Below are positions 51,201 through 64,000 of a DNA stretch of 64,000 bases, one piece after another. Location of the stretch: contig VXAU01001246.1 of NCBI GenBank assembly GCA_013399695.1, positions 737,405 through 801,404 on the forward strand. The letters run 5' to 3'. This DNA is from Formicarius rufipectus (Eukaryota > Chordata > Aves > Passeriformes > Formicariidae). The notes under the pieces were generated by a model. It was not told the origin of the DNA. It saw nothing but the letters and a program-made list of their open reading frames with translations, and did no database searches. A program made the position numbers and the translations under genes. How positions within the stretch are numbered: the stretch's first letter is position 1; every line of letters begins with the position of its first letter.

Positions 51201-53604
51201 AATGATGGTGGGTTTGCTTGTGGTTGCATTGCAGTTCAGGAATGCAACCCCATGGCAGAGGTCACGAAGTGAGCTGTGTCAGAGCATTGTGTGTCTTCAG
51301 CAGGACCACTTGCATTCAGCAGTTTGCTGAATTTGAACCTTGATTTTGGTGTTCCTTTTGCATTTGGAATTATTTTCATTTGTGACATGGGATCCTCTCT
51401 GTTATCAGTCCTTAGCAGATTTCTTGTCAATGAGTTTTATTTTAGTTATAGGCAACTTGGATAAACACCATTTTTTCATTTTTTCCTTCAGACCTTAGTA
51501 GTATCGAATTAGTAATAGACAGTGTTTAACCTCCGTTGGTTAACTGTGGCTTTACTGACCTACCATCAGAATTTTAGCAAAGTCTCTATTGGAAACTACT
51601 GAAAAGTTTCCCAATTTTAATGAAAATATGAGGAAGAGATGGGATAACATGATGACTTGGCTGCCTGCATCAGTAGATTCAACTGCTGTTTCATCCTGGT
51701 GCCTTGAACTTGGTATGTTACAATAATGGCTTTCATTTCTTTGATTTATGTGTCACTTTAGAGCATAACTTTCTGCGTTTTAGTTCTGTGTTTTATTTTT
51801 AGATGTATTTTCTCAGTAATTGAAAGCTTTGATGGTGCACTAAGGAGAACGGTAGCATAAAAGAATCAGCTTGCAGTGATTCCAACATTTCACTTTGAAC
51901 CATCAGTTGGCTGCATGATATGTAGCAGTTTCGCTTTGAAACATGAGATTTCAGTGTATGATCTAACTACTGGTGATTTATAAAGTCATTTAAATTCATT
52001 TGATAATAGTATTAATGATTTTTCAGATAAATCAGCTGAATAACAGGGAAAATTGGTGCTATTTTTCATCATTATATGTCTGCTTTAGTTCTATTTGATT
52101 TCTCCATTTTATTCATTTGTTGTGCTTTTCAAACTACACCAGTAAAATATATAAATCAAAACCCCTACAGAGCACATAAATTATAATTTTTTAAAAATGC
52201 GTAAGGTGAAACTCAGTTCTAAGTAAATAGAATTGTAATTTTTTTATAAGTAATTAATTGTTCTTTGGCTTGTCAATGTAAAGGACTCTTTTCCTAAGTT
52301 TCACATTTATTTCCAAAATGTCATGGTTAGGTAGTGTTCAGAAAATGAACATGGGCTTTGTATACACGCAATATACATTTCATAGCACAAAAATGTACAA
52401 TATGTACAATGTGTTTAATATACACATACAATAATGTGATATTAGCAGAGGGCATACCGGTAACATTGGTAAATAAAGGAGTGCTAGTTCAACAAATTTT
52501 CATTTTTTTTACATGTACTACCAAATTTTATGAAATTTAGGCTACCATTTTCCTCTCTAAGGAATTGATACTGTCATAATCAGAGAAGATTATTCAAAAG
52601 ATTCAGCAATCCAAGTAATATTAACATCTTGAATTTCTCATGAAACCTGTATTCTGGCTGGAAAAAAAAAAACATAATGGTAACCCAGTCCTTATAGCTA
52701 TGTTTCTGTTTTCTTATTGTGAATCCAGAAATTAAGTCCCTCAGCCTCTTTCCTGTTGAGCAATGCCTATGCATAAGAGGACATTGAAGTTAAATATGCA
52801 ATCCTTTCCTTCTCCCACAGTCAGTAATCTGTCTCCTTACTCTTAAAGAAAGAAAGAAAGAAACACGAAGTACAGTAACTGATAACCACATAGCAATTTG
52901 TTTTATATCTCTTTCTGTGAATGGCTTTCAAGAGTGATTACATCTTGCAATAGAATCCATTCCTTAAGTGGACCAAAGTATCAGAAAATTTGTCATTCCA
53001 ATTTTGGTACAATGAGGTAATTAAAACACTAGATATAAAGCACAGATTAAAATTTATTGTTTACTGTAGTCTAAGATTATTTGCAGTTTTGTTTTTCTGC
53101 CTGTATATCACTTGAAAGGCTGAATATGGGAGTTGTGAACAGTCTCACTACTGCTTAATGTCCCTCTTGCTTCGCTGCCAACAGAGGTTAAAGACGTCCC
53201 CTCCCTTTGCTGCCCTCCATCCCCACTCCCCCAAACCGCAGCACATTCCTTCCCTTCTGTTATGCAGTGGCCTTGTTTGGGAGGAGGGAGCCTGAGCCCA
53301 TCAGTGAAGGAACAGCAAGAAACAAATAACAGGAACCTCCTTAAGTGGTCTTTCAGCTGAAGAAAAAATTATGGGGAACCAAATTCACAAAAGGTCAAAT
53401 AATGCTTGGATCCATCTGAAAGCAGATGGATCACACCATGTTGTTTATATCCCCTTGTGTACCCTGCTGAACTAGAGAGTCAGAGCTTGATGTCATCTCT
53501 ACATGTCTTACCTCTCAATTTGTTTCTTCCTCACAAAATAGTGGGAGTGATACTATGAAGCAAGAGATATAGTCACAGGGTGAAATTTTAGTATAAGTGT
53601 TTGT
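48246..53604. other. Unique noncoding sequence
   Basis: About 5.4 kb without a recognisable gene. It includes a small T/G tract near 50740-50795, an AAAG repeat at 52845-52863 and a 9-base tandem duplication at 52393-52410. The 112-codon minus frame at 50259-50597 and the 103-codon one at 49203-49514 have no domain or splice support. Confidence 0.5.
52845..52863. repeat. (AAAG)n microsatellite
   Basis: About five AAAG units. Confidence 0.9.
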
Positions 53605-53611
53605 AATATAT

Positions 53612-53660
53612 TTATATGTATATATACATACACACATGTGTCTATATATATATGTACATT
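53612..53660. repeat. Palindromic TA/CA alternating tract
   Basis: Alternating purine-pyrimidine sequence centred on CACATGTG at 53633-53640, with TATATA-rich arms that are near-complementary over about 20 bases. It could extrude a cruciform, and it is a typical unstable microsatellite. Confidence 0.8.
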
Positions 53661-56600
53661 CCATCTAACCTTCTTTGGAATGTAAAGATAAATTTTAATT
53701 CTCTCATTGATTTCACTAAGTCTTTTTTGCTGTGATTGAAAAAAAGTTAAATACCTCACTCTATGTGTTCATAACCTAATGTAGCATATAAGGTCGAGGT
53801 ACTCAACAACAAAAACCCAGTGAGGACTCGTTTCTGCAGTTTGTAATACTCCAGTCATGGAGGGTAATATGAACTGAAGTGTTATACTCACAGAAGACAA
53901 GTCCTTCACTGCAGTTACAGGCAAAAAGTAAGCAGAAAAATATCAGGATGAGATCTGTAAAGATGATCAGTTTTGTTTAGAGATCTCAGACTTGGAGGGG
54001 GCATTTAATTTTTCAATATGTCTGTTAAGTTTTCTAGATGTTCATTTTTGTTATATGTGTTTTAGTGTCACTCATTCCTTTCTTTTTTCTTTCTTTTACC
54101 TTTCATCCATCCATTGTCATGAATTGCATTCTTGATTACAGTCTGTGTAGTCGTTACCACGGTGTGAAGACGATTCCCCACATCACCAGGTATGGTGTCA
54201 CACGTCTGAAAACATGTATGTGTGTTTTCAAACCAATTCATTGTTGTGGATAACGAAGTTCTCCTATGTTAACCTCTTTTTTTCCTCTCTTCCTTTCCTA
54301 TTGTATGTGAAATAACATTTCTGCAGGAAGGTGACTTTTAAAATTAAGGCCTTTTTAAAAAAAGAATAATATTGTATATCAAAGAGGTGTTGTCTTCCTT
54401 AAGGGCTAAAATGCTACACAGATCTGTGCAGGTTTTTGACTGTCCATAGGTCACAGCCTGAAACCTGTAATCTTCTCAGTGGATTAACATCTGCTACAAA
54501 GCTTCATTTTTGTAAAATCCCAGAGATGTATTGCTCAGTTAGTTTTTATTGTGATTGTGCATGATTTACATTAAAAACTTGATACTGCACTGTAATTTTA
54601 ACCTCTGTAATGGTAAACACTGACGAATTAATTAGTGCTTTTGTCAATCCTTATTGTTCTAATTCTGTATCTAAACTGTCGTTCATCAGCGTTTATGTGG
54701 CTTTTAGAAACATGTTGTGTGCAGATTGCTCTATCGCTACCTGATTTTTTTATTTTCTTTATGAGAAAGTAGCAAGATCCTGAGATGCTCACTTACATGC
54801 AAATTTTTACAACTTTCTAATGATGTTTCTGAACATCATGGCCTTTCAGCTTGATTATTTTTGCACTTGGCAGGAGAAAATTTCATTAAAGAGCTGTTGC
54901 AAGAAACTGTTTTTAGTGACAGTGGAAAACCATGTCTTACAACCCAGTTTTTCAGGAATAAAAAGTAATGTCATTAGTGTGAGTTCATGAGCTTATGCAC
55001 ATTTATTATACATAGGTATGTTTGTTAAACATTGATCATATCTTTCAAAGCATTCTTCTTACAAGAAATAAAAAAGAGGAAGAGTTCTTACTAAACACAA
55101 GTTGCCAAATCCCAAGCTAGTAAAAATGACTATAATCCAATTGCTTCTGATGGTGACACATATAATAAAACATTTGTAATGCCAGTCCTTTCCATTTAAT
55201 ATTTGTTCTGGGTCAACTTACAGGCCTTATGACTCTCTAAGCTGCAGTGTAACTAGAGGTATAAGGTTTTCCAAATGAGAAAAAAGTCTTGAAAATTACT
55301 TGGTGACTATTTTTGGGCTCTTTGGTTATCTCAGCTTTTTCATTCCTATATCCAGTGTCTCTCAGCTTTAACAGCATAATAATTTTCTCATGTAAACATA
55401 GTTAAATTGCTGTGTCAATACCTCTTTTGCTAGAACACTAGTTGTTTTGTCTGTCCCCTCAACTTCAGACTGTGAAATGGTAATAAATACTAGGAATTTA
55501 AAAAATAAAAGGAAGAGGCAAGTACTCCTTTTTAAAGTAATACTCTGAAATAGCTGGATTTATGTGTACAACTTTTTCTTGTATTAAGTGATAATAGCAT
55601 TTAGAGCTGCTGAGATTCATCTCAGTACCTCATTCGCAAGCTTAAGCAGGATGTACATTGGCAGAAAGATGTGGTCCTAAAGAGCTGCAAGCTGCAGCTT
55701 TGTAGCATGCAAGCTGCAAGGTACGTTATTGCGAGGTCAGACCTAAATGAACTATCATTGCTTCCGTGTTATGTTCCAGCCTCTATAATTACATTACCTT
55801 AATGGATTTTCCCTACTTATTAGTAAGGTAAAACATGTGGGATATAAAATTATCTATTAATTGACTCAATTAGGCCAATGGATAAGGATCATGGTTCAGT
55901 TATGATAATCATGTGGGGTAATAGCTTTGCTATGGTACCTGCTGTAGAATCGTATTTTGCAAAAACACAAATGTAATTTGATTGAAAATAATTAAAAAGT
56001 AATTTGTTTTGAATAGTGAGGTACCTAGAGAAGGAACAACTGGCAGCATTGAGGTCACTAGAGACATATGTAATAGATGGATGAATAGCTGTATAACTGA
56101 ATCTAATCCCACTGGCAGGCTCCGTGATTTTTCAGCATTCTTGGGTTCATATTAGTAGAGACAATGCCACATTATAAACAGTATTTTTGGATCATAGAAC
56201 CATATGGTATACCTTTAATGAGCTCAAAATAAGTCTGTTTGTGAATTTAAATATTCCATTTTTACTCGGGTTTTGCAATCTCAAGATAGTTCTTGAAGCT
56301 CAAACAGCTCCTCTTTTGATTTACGAGGACCATCTATTGCAGCAGCTCTTTTCTTATGTGTTTTTAGCATAACCTGAGTCTGAGGGTCAAAGTTCAGTAA
56401 CCTGTAGTCATTGAAAATCATTTGGAAAGTGAAGATACATGATAAGGGAGGAGAACAGAATCTGAATAAAATACACAAGTCTGTACTTTGCTTCTGGGAA
56501 GAGTATGAAAACAAACAGCAAAGCCACATCTTGCAGCACTGCTCACAACAGTGCTAATAAAACCTACCAAATAGTTCTGCCTATTTTCAGCTTTTATGGT

Positions 56601-57258
56601 GCTAGTAAGAAAGTAGGCAATTCACACAAAAGTGCTATAACAGTGTATTGATCATGAATTTGCAATGAGCTGAGAAAAAGAAAAGTTGTATTTAGCTACT
56701 GATACTTAAATTCCAATCCTGGTAATCTAATCCCTCTGTGATTACATTAGTTTGTATCATGTTTTTCATCACAAATATTCTTTAAATGAGTGCACAGAAT
56801 AGGCTAGTACTTTTTCAGTGTAGTCAGTACTAAATAATACTGTGCAAGGAATACTGTTTGTATCTGACCTGTGCTACTGAGCTCTTCTGTTCTGCGTATT
56901 TTCACTTGTAAATCCCTTTTATTTTTGGTCACATCTTCGCGATTTGAACTTACCTCTATGTGATTTTATGGATACAGCTGTTGGCATTTTAAATACTTTG
57001 TATTTTTGTCATTTTTATTTAGTTTCTAATGTATATAACAAACTTAATATAAATTACAACTTTTTCATGAGATTGGAATGGCAGATAGTTAATACTGTAT
57101 TTTTTCATTAAACAGTAAATATCTGATATTCAGGTTACATGCAGATATTACACACTAATGAAATTGTGAGTTTTCAAAGCATTCTTTCACCATTAAGATT
57201 ATGCTGGAGGATTTTCTTATGAGGCTGTTTTGAATTTATGCAGAACATAATAAATTTT
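53661..57258. other. Unique noncoding sequence
   Basis: No gene is recognised, apart from the exon-like 48-mer at 54142-54189. A segment at 55686-55719 repeats AAGCTGCA three times. Confidence 0.5.
54142..54189 (+). other. Candidate 48-base exon (plus strand), unproven
   Basis: A long pyrimidine-rich stretch, then TTGATTACAG, precedes 48 bases and a CAG|GTATGG donor at 54190. Only one frame is open (LCSRYHGVKTIPHIT with split codons at both ends), and the length is a multiple of three. The 48 bases hold three CpGs, which is striking in this CpG-poor sequence and would fit coding constraint. No parent gene is recognised, and no other plus-strand exon supports it. Confidence 0.2.
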
Positions 57259-57288
57259 AAAAAACAAACAAACAAACAAAAACAACCA
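57259..57288. repeat. (AAAC)n tract
   Basis: About six AAAC-type units, of the A/C simple-sequence type. Confidence 0.85.
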
Positions 57289-60200
57289 AGGACCAAAGTT
57301 AAAGAAAATATCTGAAGTTCTGCTCATGAAACAGCTGAAATTCTACACTGGTACAATTTTGTAGAAAACCAAGAAATCAAATCTGTCTGTAACTTTATAA
57401 CAAAAATATTATTAGAGTTTCCCTGAAATGTGCTTGTGGGTGAATTTTAAATGCACTGGGAATATGAATGCTTGATGGAATTAAGTGCAGGCACTTAATC
57501 ATGGCAATTGGATATTCTCTATTAACAAGTAATATCTTTTAAAAAGACTAATTTTTGTAACTCAGAACAATGGCCCCTTTTGCTTCAGATTTTAATGAAA
57601 CAATTCTCTTTTGGCACACTGCTGTAATGGACAAATGCCAGAGGATAGGAGCAAAGGGCAGCATGTTTCAGTAAATCTAAATAAATAAGTGATAGTCAAA
57701 CAATTTCAATGTCATTCTTGTTGTTTTGAAGTCTAGTCAGAGTCCTTTAGAGCCATTAGTTGGTGTTTTTCTGTGCAGCCTGGGAAGATGAATGTGTCCC
57801 CGTTTGCTCAGTGCATAGTGCTGTCCTGTGCTGCTGCAGTGAGGTCAGCTGAACTTCATACAGCTTTTGACTCTCTTGCTGTTTTTTCAGTGCTAATTTT
57901 AAGCAGTTTATTAAATGAGGGTAAATTTCTCATGGCTCAGAGTATTCCTGTGGGCCTTTGATAATTAGAATAATCACTTTATTTCCATTTCCACTCATCT
58001 GAGCTATTTAAGTAGATACTAGAGTAGACTGAGGCAATGAGTGTTTTCTTCTTTCCAGCTGTATGTCGGTCATGCAATATAACTGCAAATCAAAGCTAGA
58101 CAGTATGCCAATTACGACTTCCAGAACGTGTCTCTCCCACAGAAGTTATTTATGCATACTACTAATTAGCCATAGGGATTTTTGTTCACTGGAGAACAGA
58201 TCCACATGCATGGCACTGCAGGAAGCCTTAAAGTATGGGTAAGGATGTCTATGTCCAAGGTCTCCTGCTTCTCAGCAAGACATTGTGACTTACAGTAATA
58301 ATTTGCATTTTCAGATAAAATACTGCCACAGGTGTTTGTGGCTTGTAATTTCAGGATGTTACCTTAAGGAGGGTATGAGGACATATGGTCAATAGAAAAA
58401 AAAAATTACTCCAAGAAAATGTACTTCCTTCTCTCATGGTCACCACTCAGACTGCTCACGTGGTGCTGAGTGCCTTTGAAGTTGTCTATATTTAGCATTT
58501 TCCAAAGTATCAATTTTGTCTTATTTTTGTTTCGTTTCATTTAATTTCTTAGACATAATTTATTTTTTGTTTCAGATACTTCATCCAGGAAATCATGTGC
58601 TTCTGCTATCTTGTCTCTCCAAGCCTTCTCATTTTCACCACACATACATAAATACCACATGTAGAAATAATATAATGGAGACATGTCTGCTCAGAGGTAT
58701 AGCACTTGCTTTAAATAAAAGTTGGTGAGAAATCAATGAGTGTAATCAAATGTAACTGGGAAAAAGTATAGAGGTTAACTGAGGAATATGACAGAGAACA
58801 ACCATGACGGAGAAAAGGTTGTTAGTGCTGACCTGCACAGAACATAGAGATTGGAAGCATGAGAGGCAAAATCAAAATTGTCATTAAATCACAGCTATAT
58901 GTAATTTAAGGGGGATTTTAGGTAGAATCAAGATCTCAACACCCATACTGTTACATAAACTTTTTGCTCTTTTCCCTTCTGCTTCTCTTCTCTACTCACT
59001 TGCATATAGGTCTAGTGGCCAGCCTCACTTAAAATGCAGTTTCTTTGTTTTGGTCAGTTACTTGTCCTTGTGATGCCAGTTGAGGAGTAATGTCTACTGA
59101 TTGCCCTCACCTCAAAGATCCTAAATTGTTCTCTATACCACTTGTGTTCCTTCTGAGGCCATAAATTCCCCTTTCACGGTGGCACAGCATCATCAGTATG
59201 AGTAGCAAGTGTTCTGCTTTCCCTGATCCTCTGCCAGTACTAAAATCTCTTAGCACGAGCTTGGAGACAAATGACTTTGGTCATGCAATTGAGGAGGACA
59301 TGGAAACAATAATGTTTAAAAAATTATCCTGTAGGTGTCTGCCTTCCCATTCTTCTCCTGTTTTGCAGCAAGAGTAAGGGGTTTCTGCTGTTCACTCCAG
59401 GATCTAATGGGCTCTTCTCCCTTGCTGGGGGGATGGCATGCCCTGGGGTACCCTAATGGATGCAAATGTTGCAGTCCTGAGCCAACAGCATAAGGATGAT
59501 ATGTGTATTTATATACTAATTTCGGCAGCTCCAGCTTGATGGAAACTTAAGCAGCATGTTTAAGGGGCAATGATTTACTAGCCTCTCTCAAGGAAATCTC
59601 CATAAGCACGAAGTTAAAACTGCAGAAGTTGTGAAGCAGATGAGGCAGTAGAGGAGAGAAAGAAAGTACTCAAGCTTACAAGTGCATATTTTATTCCAAG
59701 TGTTGGAGGCTCAGAAATTATAGGGTAAATTAAAGCATTCACATAAAAGAGTAAAACTTAGAATATAGTCTGAACTTGTGATAATATCATCTCTGATAAT
59801 GGTATGCTTTCATGTTTGTTTTTGTTATATTTGCAGTATAGGATGAACAAAACCAGTAAGTTCACATTTCTGCTCCTAGGAAAAGGAGAACTATGGCATT
59901 TAAATAGTTGTACAAGTTAGCTTCAGAAAACCTTCAGATGAATATCTAATTGTTGGCAGTAACAGTTCTCTGCATTTTCTGACTAATGGAGGAAATCTTA
60001 AATATGAGGTGTTATGTGTACAAAACTTTTCAGCAGAAGATGTAAGTAAGGGTAAATAATATTCACACATTTCTCATTGGCTATAATGTAAAATGGTAGC
60101 CAGAAGCTTATTTGTTTTGATACAAAAAGAACCAAAGATGCTGTCACACTCAAACATGCCTATGCAATGCTTTCTGGCGTCATTTTGCATACCTGTTTTT

Positions 60201-63200
60201 CCTTTCACAGAAACAACACACAGAGTGAATGGGTTAGTTTGTAAATAAATTCCAATTTTTTCTTAATCAATAGCAGATTAGGGATTTTGTTTGCTGAGCA
60301 GCTGTGCCATAAGTTATAACAGCACGTTTCAGGTAGAGAAAAATTTTGACACTCCTGAAGACGGAAATGAACGGTCAAGGGACAGACAGATGGGAAACCT
60401 GTGTAAGCAGCTTCATTGTCATTCACAAAACTAACATGATTTTACATCTTCCAAGGAGGGAAGAAAAGCCTTCCTTTAATATGTTTATACAGACTTAGAA
60501 TGAGATTGTGCAAAGGACCATGGAGGTAAGGGATTTAGGTTTAAATGTGGGTTCAGCCAAACTGCCAAGATCAAAACACACTGAGTAGGACAGAAATAGA
60601 GGTGTTCTGACAGTACTGCAGTACCAGTACTGCTACCTTTTCAAATCTCTTACTCGGCTTAGTAGTCAAGACCAGTTATGGGTTTGTTTGTTTGATCAGA
60701 GTTGTAATGCACTTATTTGGGAAGAGCAGAAAAGAGGGACACACATGATAGTATATTTTTAAACATTTATTGAACTGAGTAATTTTGTGGTAAAAGCTGT
60801 AGATTTACAGGATGGTCAGCAGTACAGTATGCAATGGAAATGGCTAGTTGTTTCAAATATTCAGCATCCTTAAAGCTATTCAGTCAGCCAAGCTCTTAAG
60901 AAAACATTTCTTAAAAGAGCAGTGAAAATATTATTTTTATGTGAAGGGAAATATTCTGAGGTGCAAACAAAAACATAATATGCAGAATATACAATAGACT
61001 ATTTATTAGAAAAATAGGTAAGAATCCCGTCTGCTATGAAGGAAGTGGATTGTACACAACAACAGTTCTCAAGCCATACACTTCTCAAATTAGGTTTAAA
61101 CTTTCAGATTAGAAAAATGAGTTGAAAATTTGTTGGGAAATGTAAAGTTTTTCTTGTGAGCTTATTGGCTTACTTGCATAAACTACAAAATAGTCAAGCA
61201 AACCTGAGGCTGGCTTTTAAAGTATTTACCAAGAAAATCATATCCTCTATTCTTAAAGTATTTTAAGAAAAACTTTAATTGACCTCATAGTGTGGTGGTG
61301 TAAAATGTGTGTGATACAGTTAGGTAATGAGATAAGCTGTTTAATAAGACATTAAGAAATAAATAGCAGATGTGCTATTTAAAACAGGTGAAGAAGTGTC
61401 CTTAAAGACTGATGCCCTGCAGTGTGTCATTCTGCACTTAAATTCATGTTCAAGTTTAAGAAAAATAGTAAGACATTAGTTGAAATCACAGCAGTTCTAT
61501 GAATAACTTACAATTTTATTAAAATATGTGTAAGTAATAAAATATTTTATTATTAAAATCTGATTTTAGTGTTCTTGGGAGCAATTTAGATTTGTAAATC
61601 TTGATAGCACATTATTCCTCTGTTAATTCTGATCTAAATGAACTTGTGCTTATCTGTGTTGTCATTTAGATATTTCACAAACTCAGATAATCTAAAGCTG
61701 TAGGCAAAGAGCTCATAAGATACAATATTCCAAAATCAAGCCATTGGAAACAAACATCTACCTTTTTCCCTTCTTTTCAGTTGAAGACATGCCTTGCTTT
61801 CACTGTTTCCTATTTTGCATCCCCTGGAGGGAAGAGTCGTAGTTTTACACATTTCAAACTTCACCTTGTCCATTTGCTGTATTGTGAAAGAGAGGGAGGT
61901 TCAGGAGTTCAAAAGAGCTCAGAAGAGTTTCTCAAACTTACAGGGATAAATAATTTTGTAAATAATTATACACTGTATGTTTTTGAATACTCTGAGTAAG
62001 AAATGACACACTGAGCATGCATGCCAAACTTTCTACCCCTGCACAACTGAATTGCAGTGAATTGTTTACTTGTCTTGAGCTAACATTTACAGGTTCACAA
62101 AACTGCCATGTCTCTCAAGGAAATTTTCAGCTTCAATAGAAAGTAAGTTCTAGAAATAAAATAAATGAATAAATGATTTTCAGAGACAGACAAAACTTTT
62201 TGTTTTTGCCAAAATGTCCAACCAGAAAATTTTATGTCAAATATAGTGCACAAGTTAAGCACCTCCTTGAAATTAGTCTTGATGGCAACACTGTGAAGAC
62301 CTAGGGGAATAATTTTGTAGCCATATAAAGTTGTTTATGGGTCTGTAATTAGACAGCAATCAGTCAGCGCTTGACATTTTAGCACTTCAACCGGCTTCAA
62401 TGCAAAATTACCAACTTCAACCACGAATCCCTCATTAAACTTCCAGTAAAACAGGATTACTGATGGTTATGACTGTCAACATGCATTTTATTTTAAATAG
62501 TAATCAGAAAAATTATTATAGTTTATTGTATGAATGTGTATATTTCCTCTAGCCTTTTTTTTTTTTTTTTTTCCTATGAAAAATTAAGTAGAATGAGGTC
62601 ATGGAGCTTTCTCCTTAGAAAGAGTGCATAGTTCTGTGTCAGTTTAAATCTTTAGCTTCAATTATAAAGAAAAATTAAGATGTGCTTTGGAGTGAAGCTG
62701 TGATGGTGAAAGATTAATTAGCTAATATTTGTGAAACTCTGAAGATAAATTAAGCTATGCTGTATGTGTGTTAAGTATTACCGCAACAGGGTTGCTAAGT
62801 GCACAGCTGAGAGTCGGTTGGAGGGTTGATTTTTTTCCCAGTTCACTCATTTCATCTCACATCTTCCATATTGTGAGGACTTTGCATCTAGGCAAGTAGA
62901 TGCTCATGATAATCTCCCTGGCACTACTGGATCAATACTACTCAATTAGTTTAGCCCATACTTCTTTCACAGTCTATTAGTGCCTCTACATGTCTCATCA
63001 CACTAAATCCTTTGCGGGGAACTGAATGGTGAGTCATTCCTCATTTGCAGTTCCTTGTATGCAGAAGACAGGAAATTGATTGTTTTGGGGGCAGTAGTGA
63101 CCAGTGAAGAAAAAACCCTTTTGTGAAGTGATGATGCCTGGACCCAAATGTCCTTTCCCAAGCAGAACAAGAACTGTGGGCTTCTAAATAGAGAAGCTGT

Positions 63201-64000
63201 AACCGTGTGTGTGGACCTCTTACTGTGCAAATCAGAAACGTCACAGTTACGTTAAGTCAAGTGCCGATCCAGTATAGACTCACTGTTTGGCTCAAATCAT
63301 CTTGACAAGTTAGTTTTACCTGGGAAGACTTATGTGGGTTCAGGCACAGCCTGACCTTAACTGCCATAAAGCCAGTGTAAAGACATTAAAGCTGCCTTCT
63401 GTGTTGTGCTTTCCACCTGAAATACAGTCTTGGACCCATGCCACATGTTTACCAAACATCCAGTCCTCATGGAAGGACTCCTAGGAGTCACAAAATGAAA
63501 AGGTAAGAATGAGAATGGGACCTGCAGGTAGCACCAGTAATTTTATTAAAAGTGGATAACCAAGATAAAGGAATAAACCTCTACAAAGGCTGAAGTAGAA
63601 TAAGTGACATCTCATTATACATTTTTTAAATCCTCACTTTTTAAAAAAATAAATTGCGCTCTTTATGGACGACACTTTGTCAGTTGTATTTTGTCATTTT
63701 CATTTAGTAGCGTATGCCCAACCTTCAAACTTTACTGCTTTCCTTTTTGACCATCTCTGGTCTAGCTCATTGCTCATGAGCTACAAACCAGTGCCTTCCG
63801 TTTATTCAGATACGAGTTGTTGCCTCTTTTGCTACCATTGCATAATGTGTAAAAGCAAGGTTTGATTTAATAATAATAACAGTTGTAATAGTGATAAAAA
63901 ATAGATCTGTCCTCCCACCTAACAAGTAGTAGTCTGAACCACTATGTAAAAAAAGATGTAAAAGGAATTTGCAGTTTTGTTTTTCTTAAAACCCACAAAT
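57289..64000. other. Unique noncoding sequence to the window end
   Basis: About 6.7 kb of AT-rich sequence. It includes a T run near 62557-62572 and a perfect 14-base palindrome at 63476-63489. No gene, RNA or repeat family is recognised. Frames of 60-75 codons (60205-60426, 61781-61999, 63003-63244, 63665-63865) look like chance frames. Confidence 0.5.

Noticed and set aside
55319..55331. 13-base match to the 5' part of miR-9
   Set aside because: The rest of the mature sequence does not match, and there is no complementary arm downstream to form a precursor.
1..64000. CRISPR arrays, bacterial operons, phage genes, rRNA or tRNA genes
   Set aside because: None is seen. The CR1 and avian LTR content identify the window as bird nuclear DNA.

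Overview
The window is vertebrate nuclear DNA, almost certainly from a bird. It is AT-rich with few CpGs and no operon-like gene packing. It holds CR1-family LINE fragments and a degraded long terminal repeat (LTR) of a type widespread in bird genomes. I see no prokaryotic or phage features, no rRNA or tRNA gene, no CRISPR array and no complete protein-coding gene. The stretch looks like the inside of one or more very long introns, or a gene desert.

Layout. 1-3261 is unique sequence with T/G or A/C low-complexity tracts. 3262-4165 is a 5'-truncated CR1 on the minus strand, with recognisable reverse-transcriptase C-terminal coding sequence. 4166-5517 is unique sequence containing a cysteine-rich candidate exon (minus, 5087-5329). 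5518-5743 is an internally deleted solo LTR. 5744-19696 is unique sequence. 19697-20116 is a second minus-strand CR1, and 22180-22376 an older plus-strand CR1 3' end. 22377-41629 is unique sequence with homopolymer runs (G15, A28, C15). 41630-41790 is a very old CR1-like LINE fossil, recognised from its reverse-transcriptase coding motif. 44237-45235 is a CpG-enriched block of unknown nature. 47930-48245 is a 300-base T/G tract holding a 23-base assembly gap. The rest, to 64000, is unique AT-rich sequence with small hairpins and one exon-like 48-mer (54142-54189).

No host gene could be named. Several short stretches have good splice sites on both sides and an open frame. On the minus strand five of them (43754-43776, 38840-38958, 35328-35351, 18999-19047, 18478-18495) also have mutually compatible reading phases. 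That is the most interesting hypothesis here. However, splice-site pairs around short open stretches are common by chance in 64 kb, so each is given low confidence. No functional system can be assembled from this window on sequence alone.
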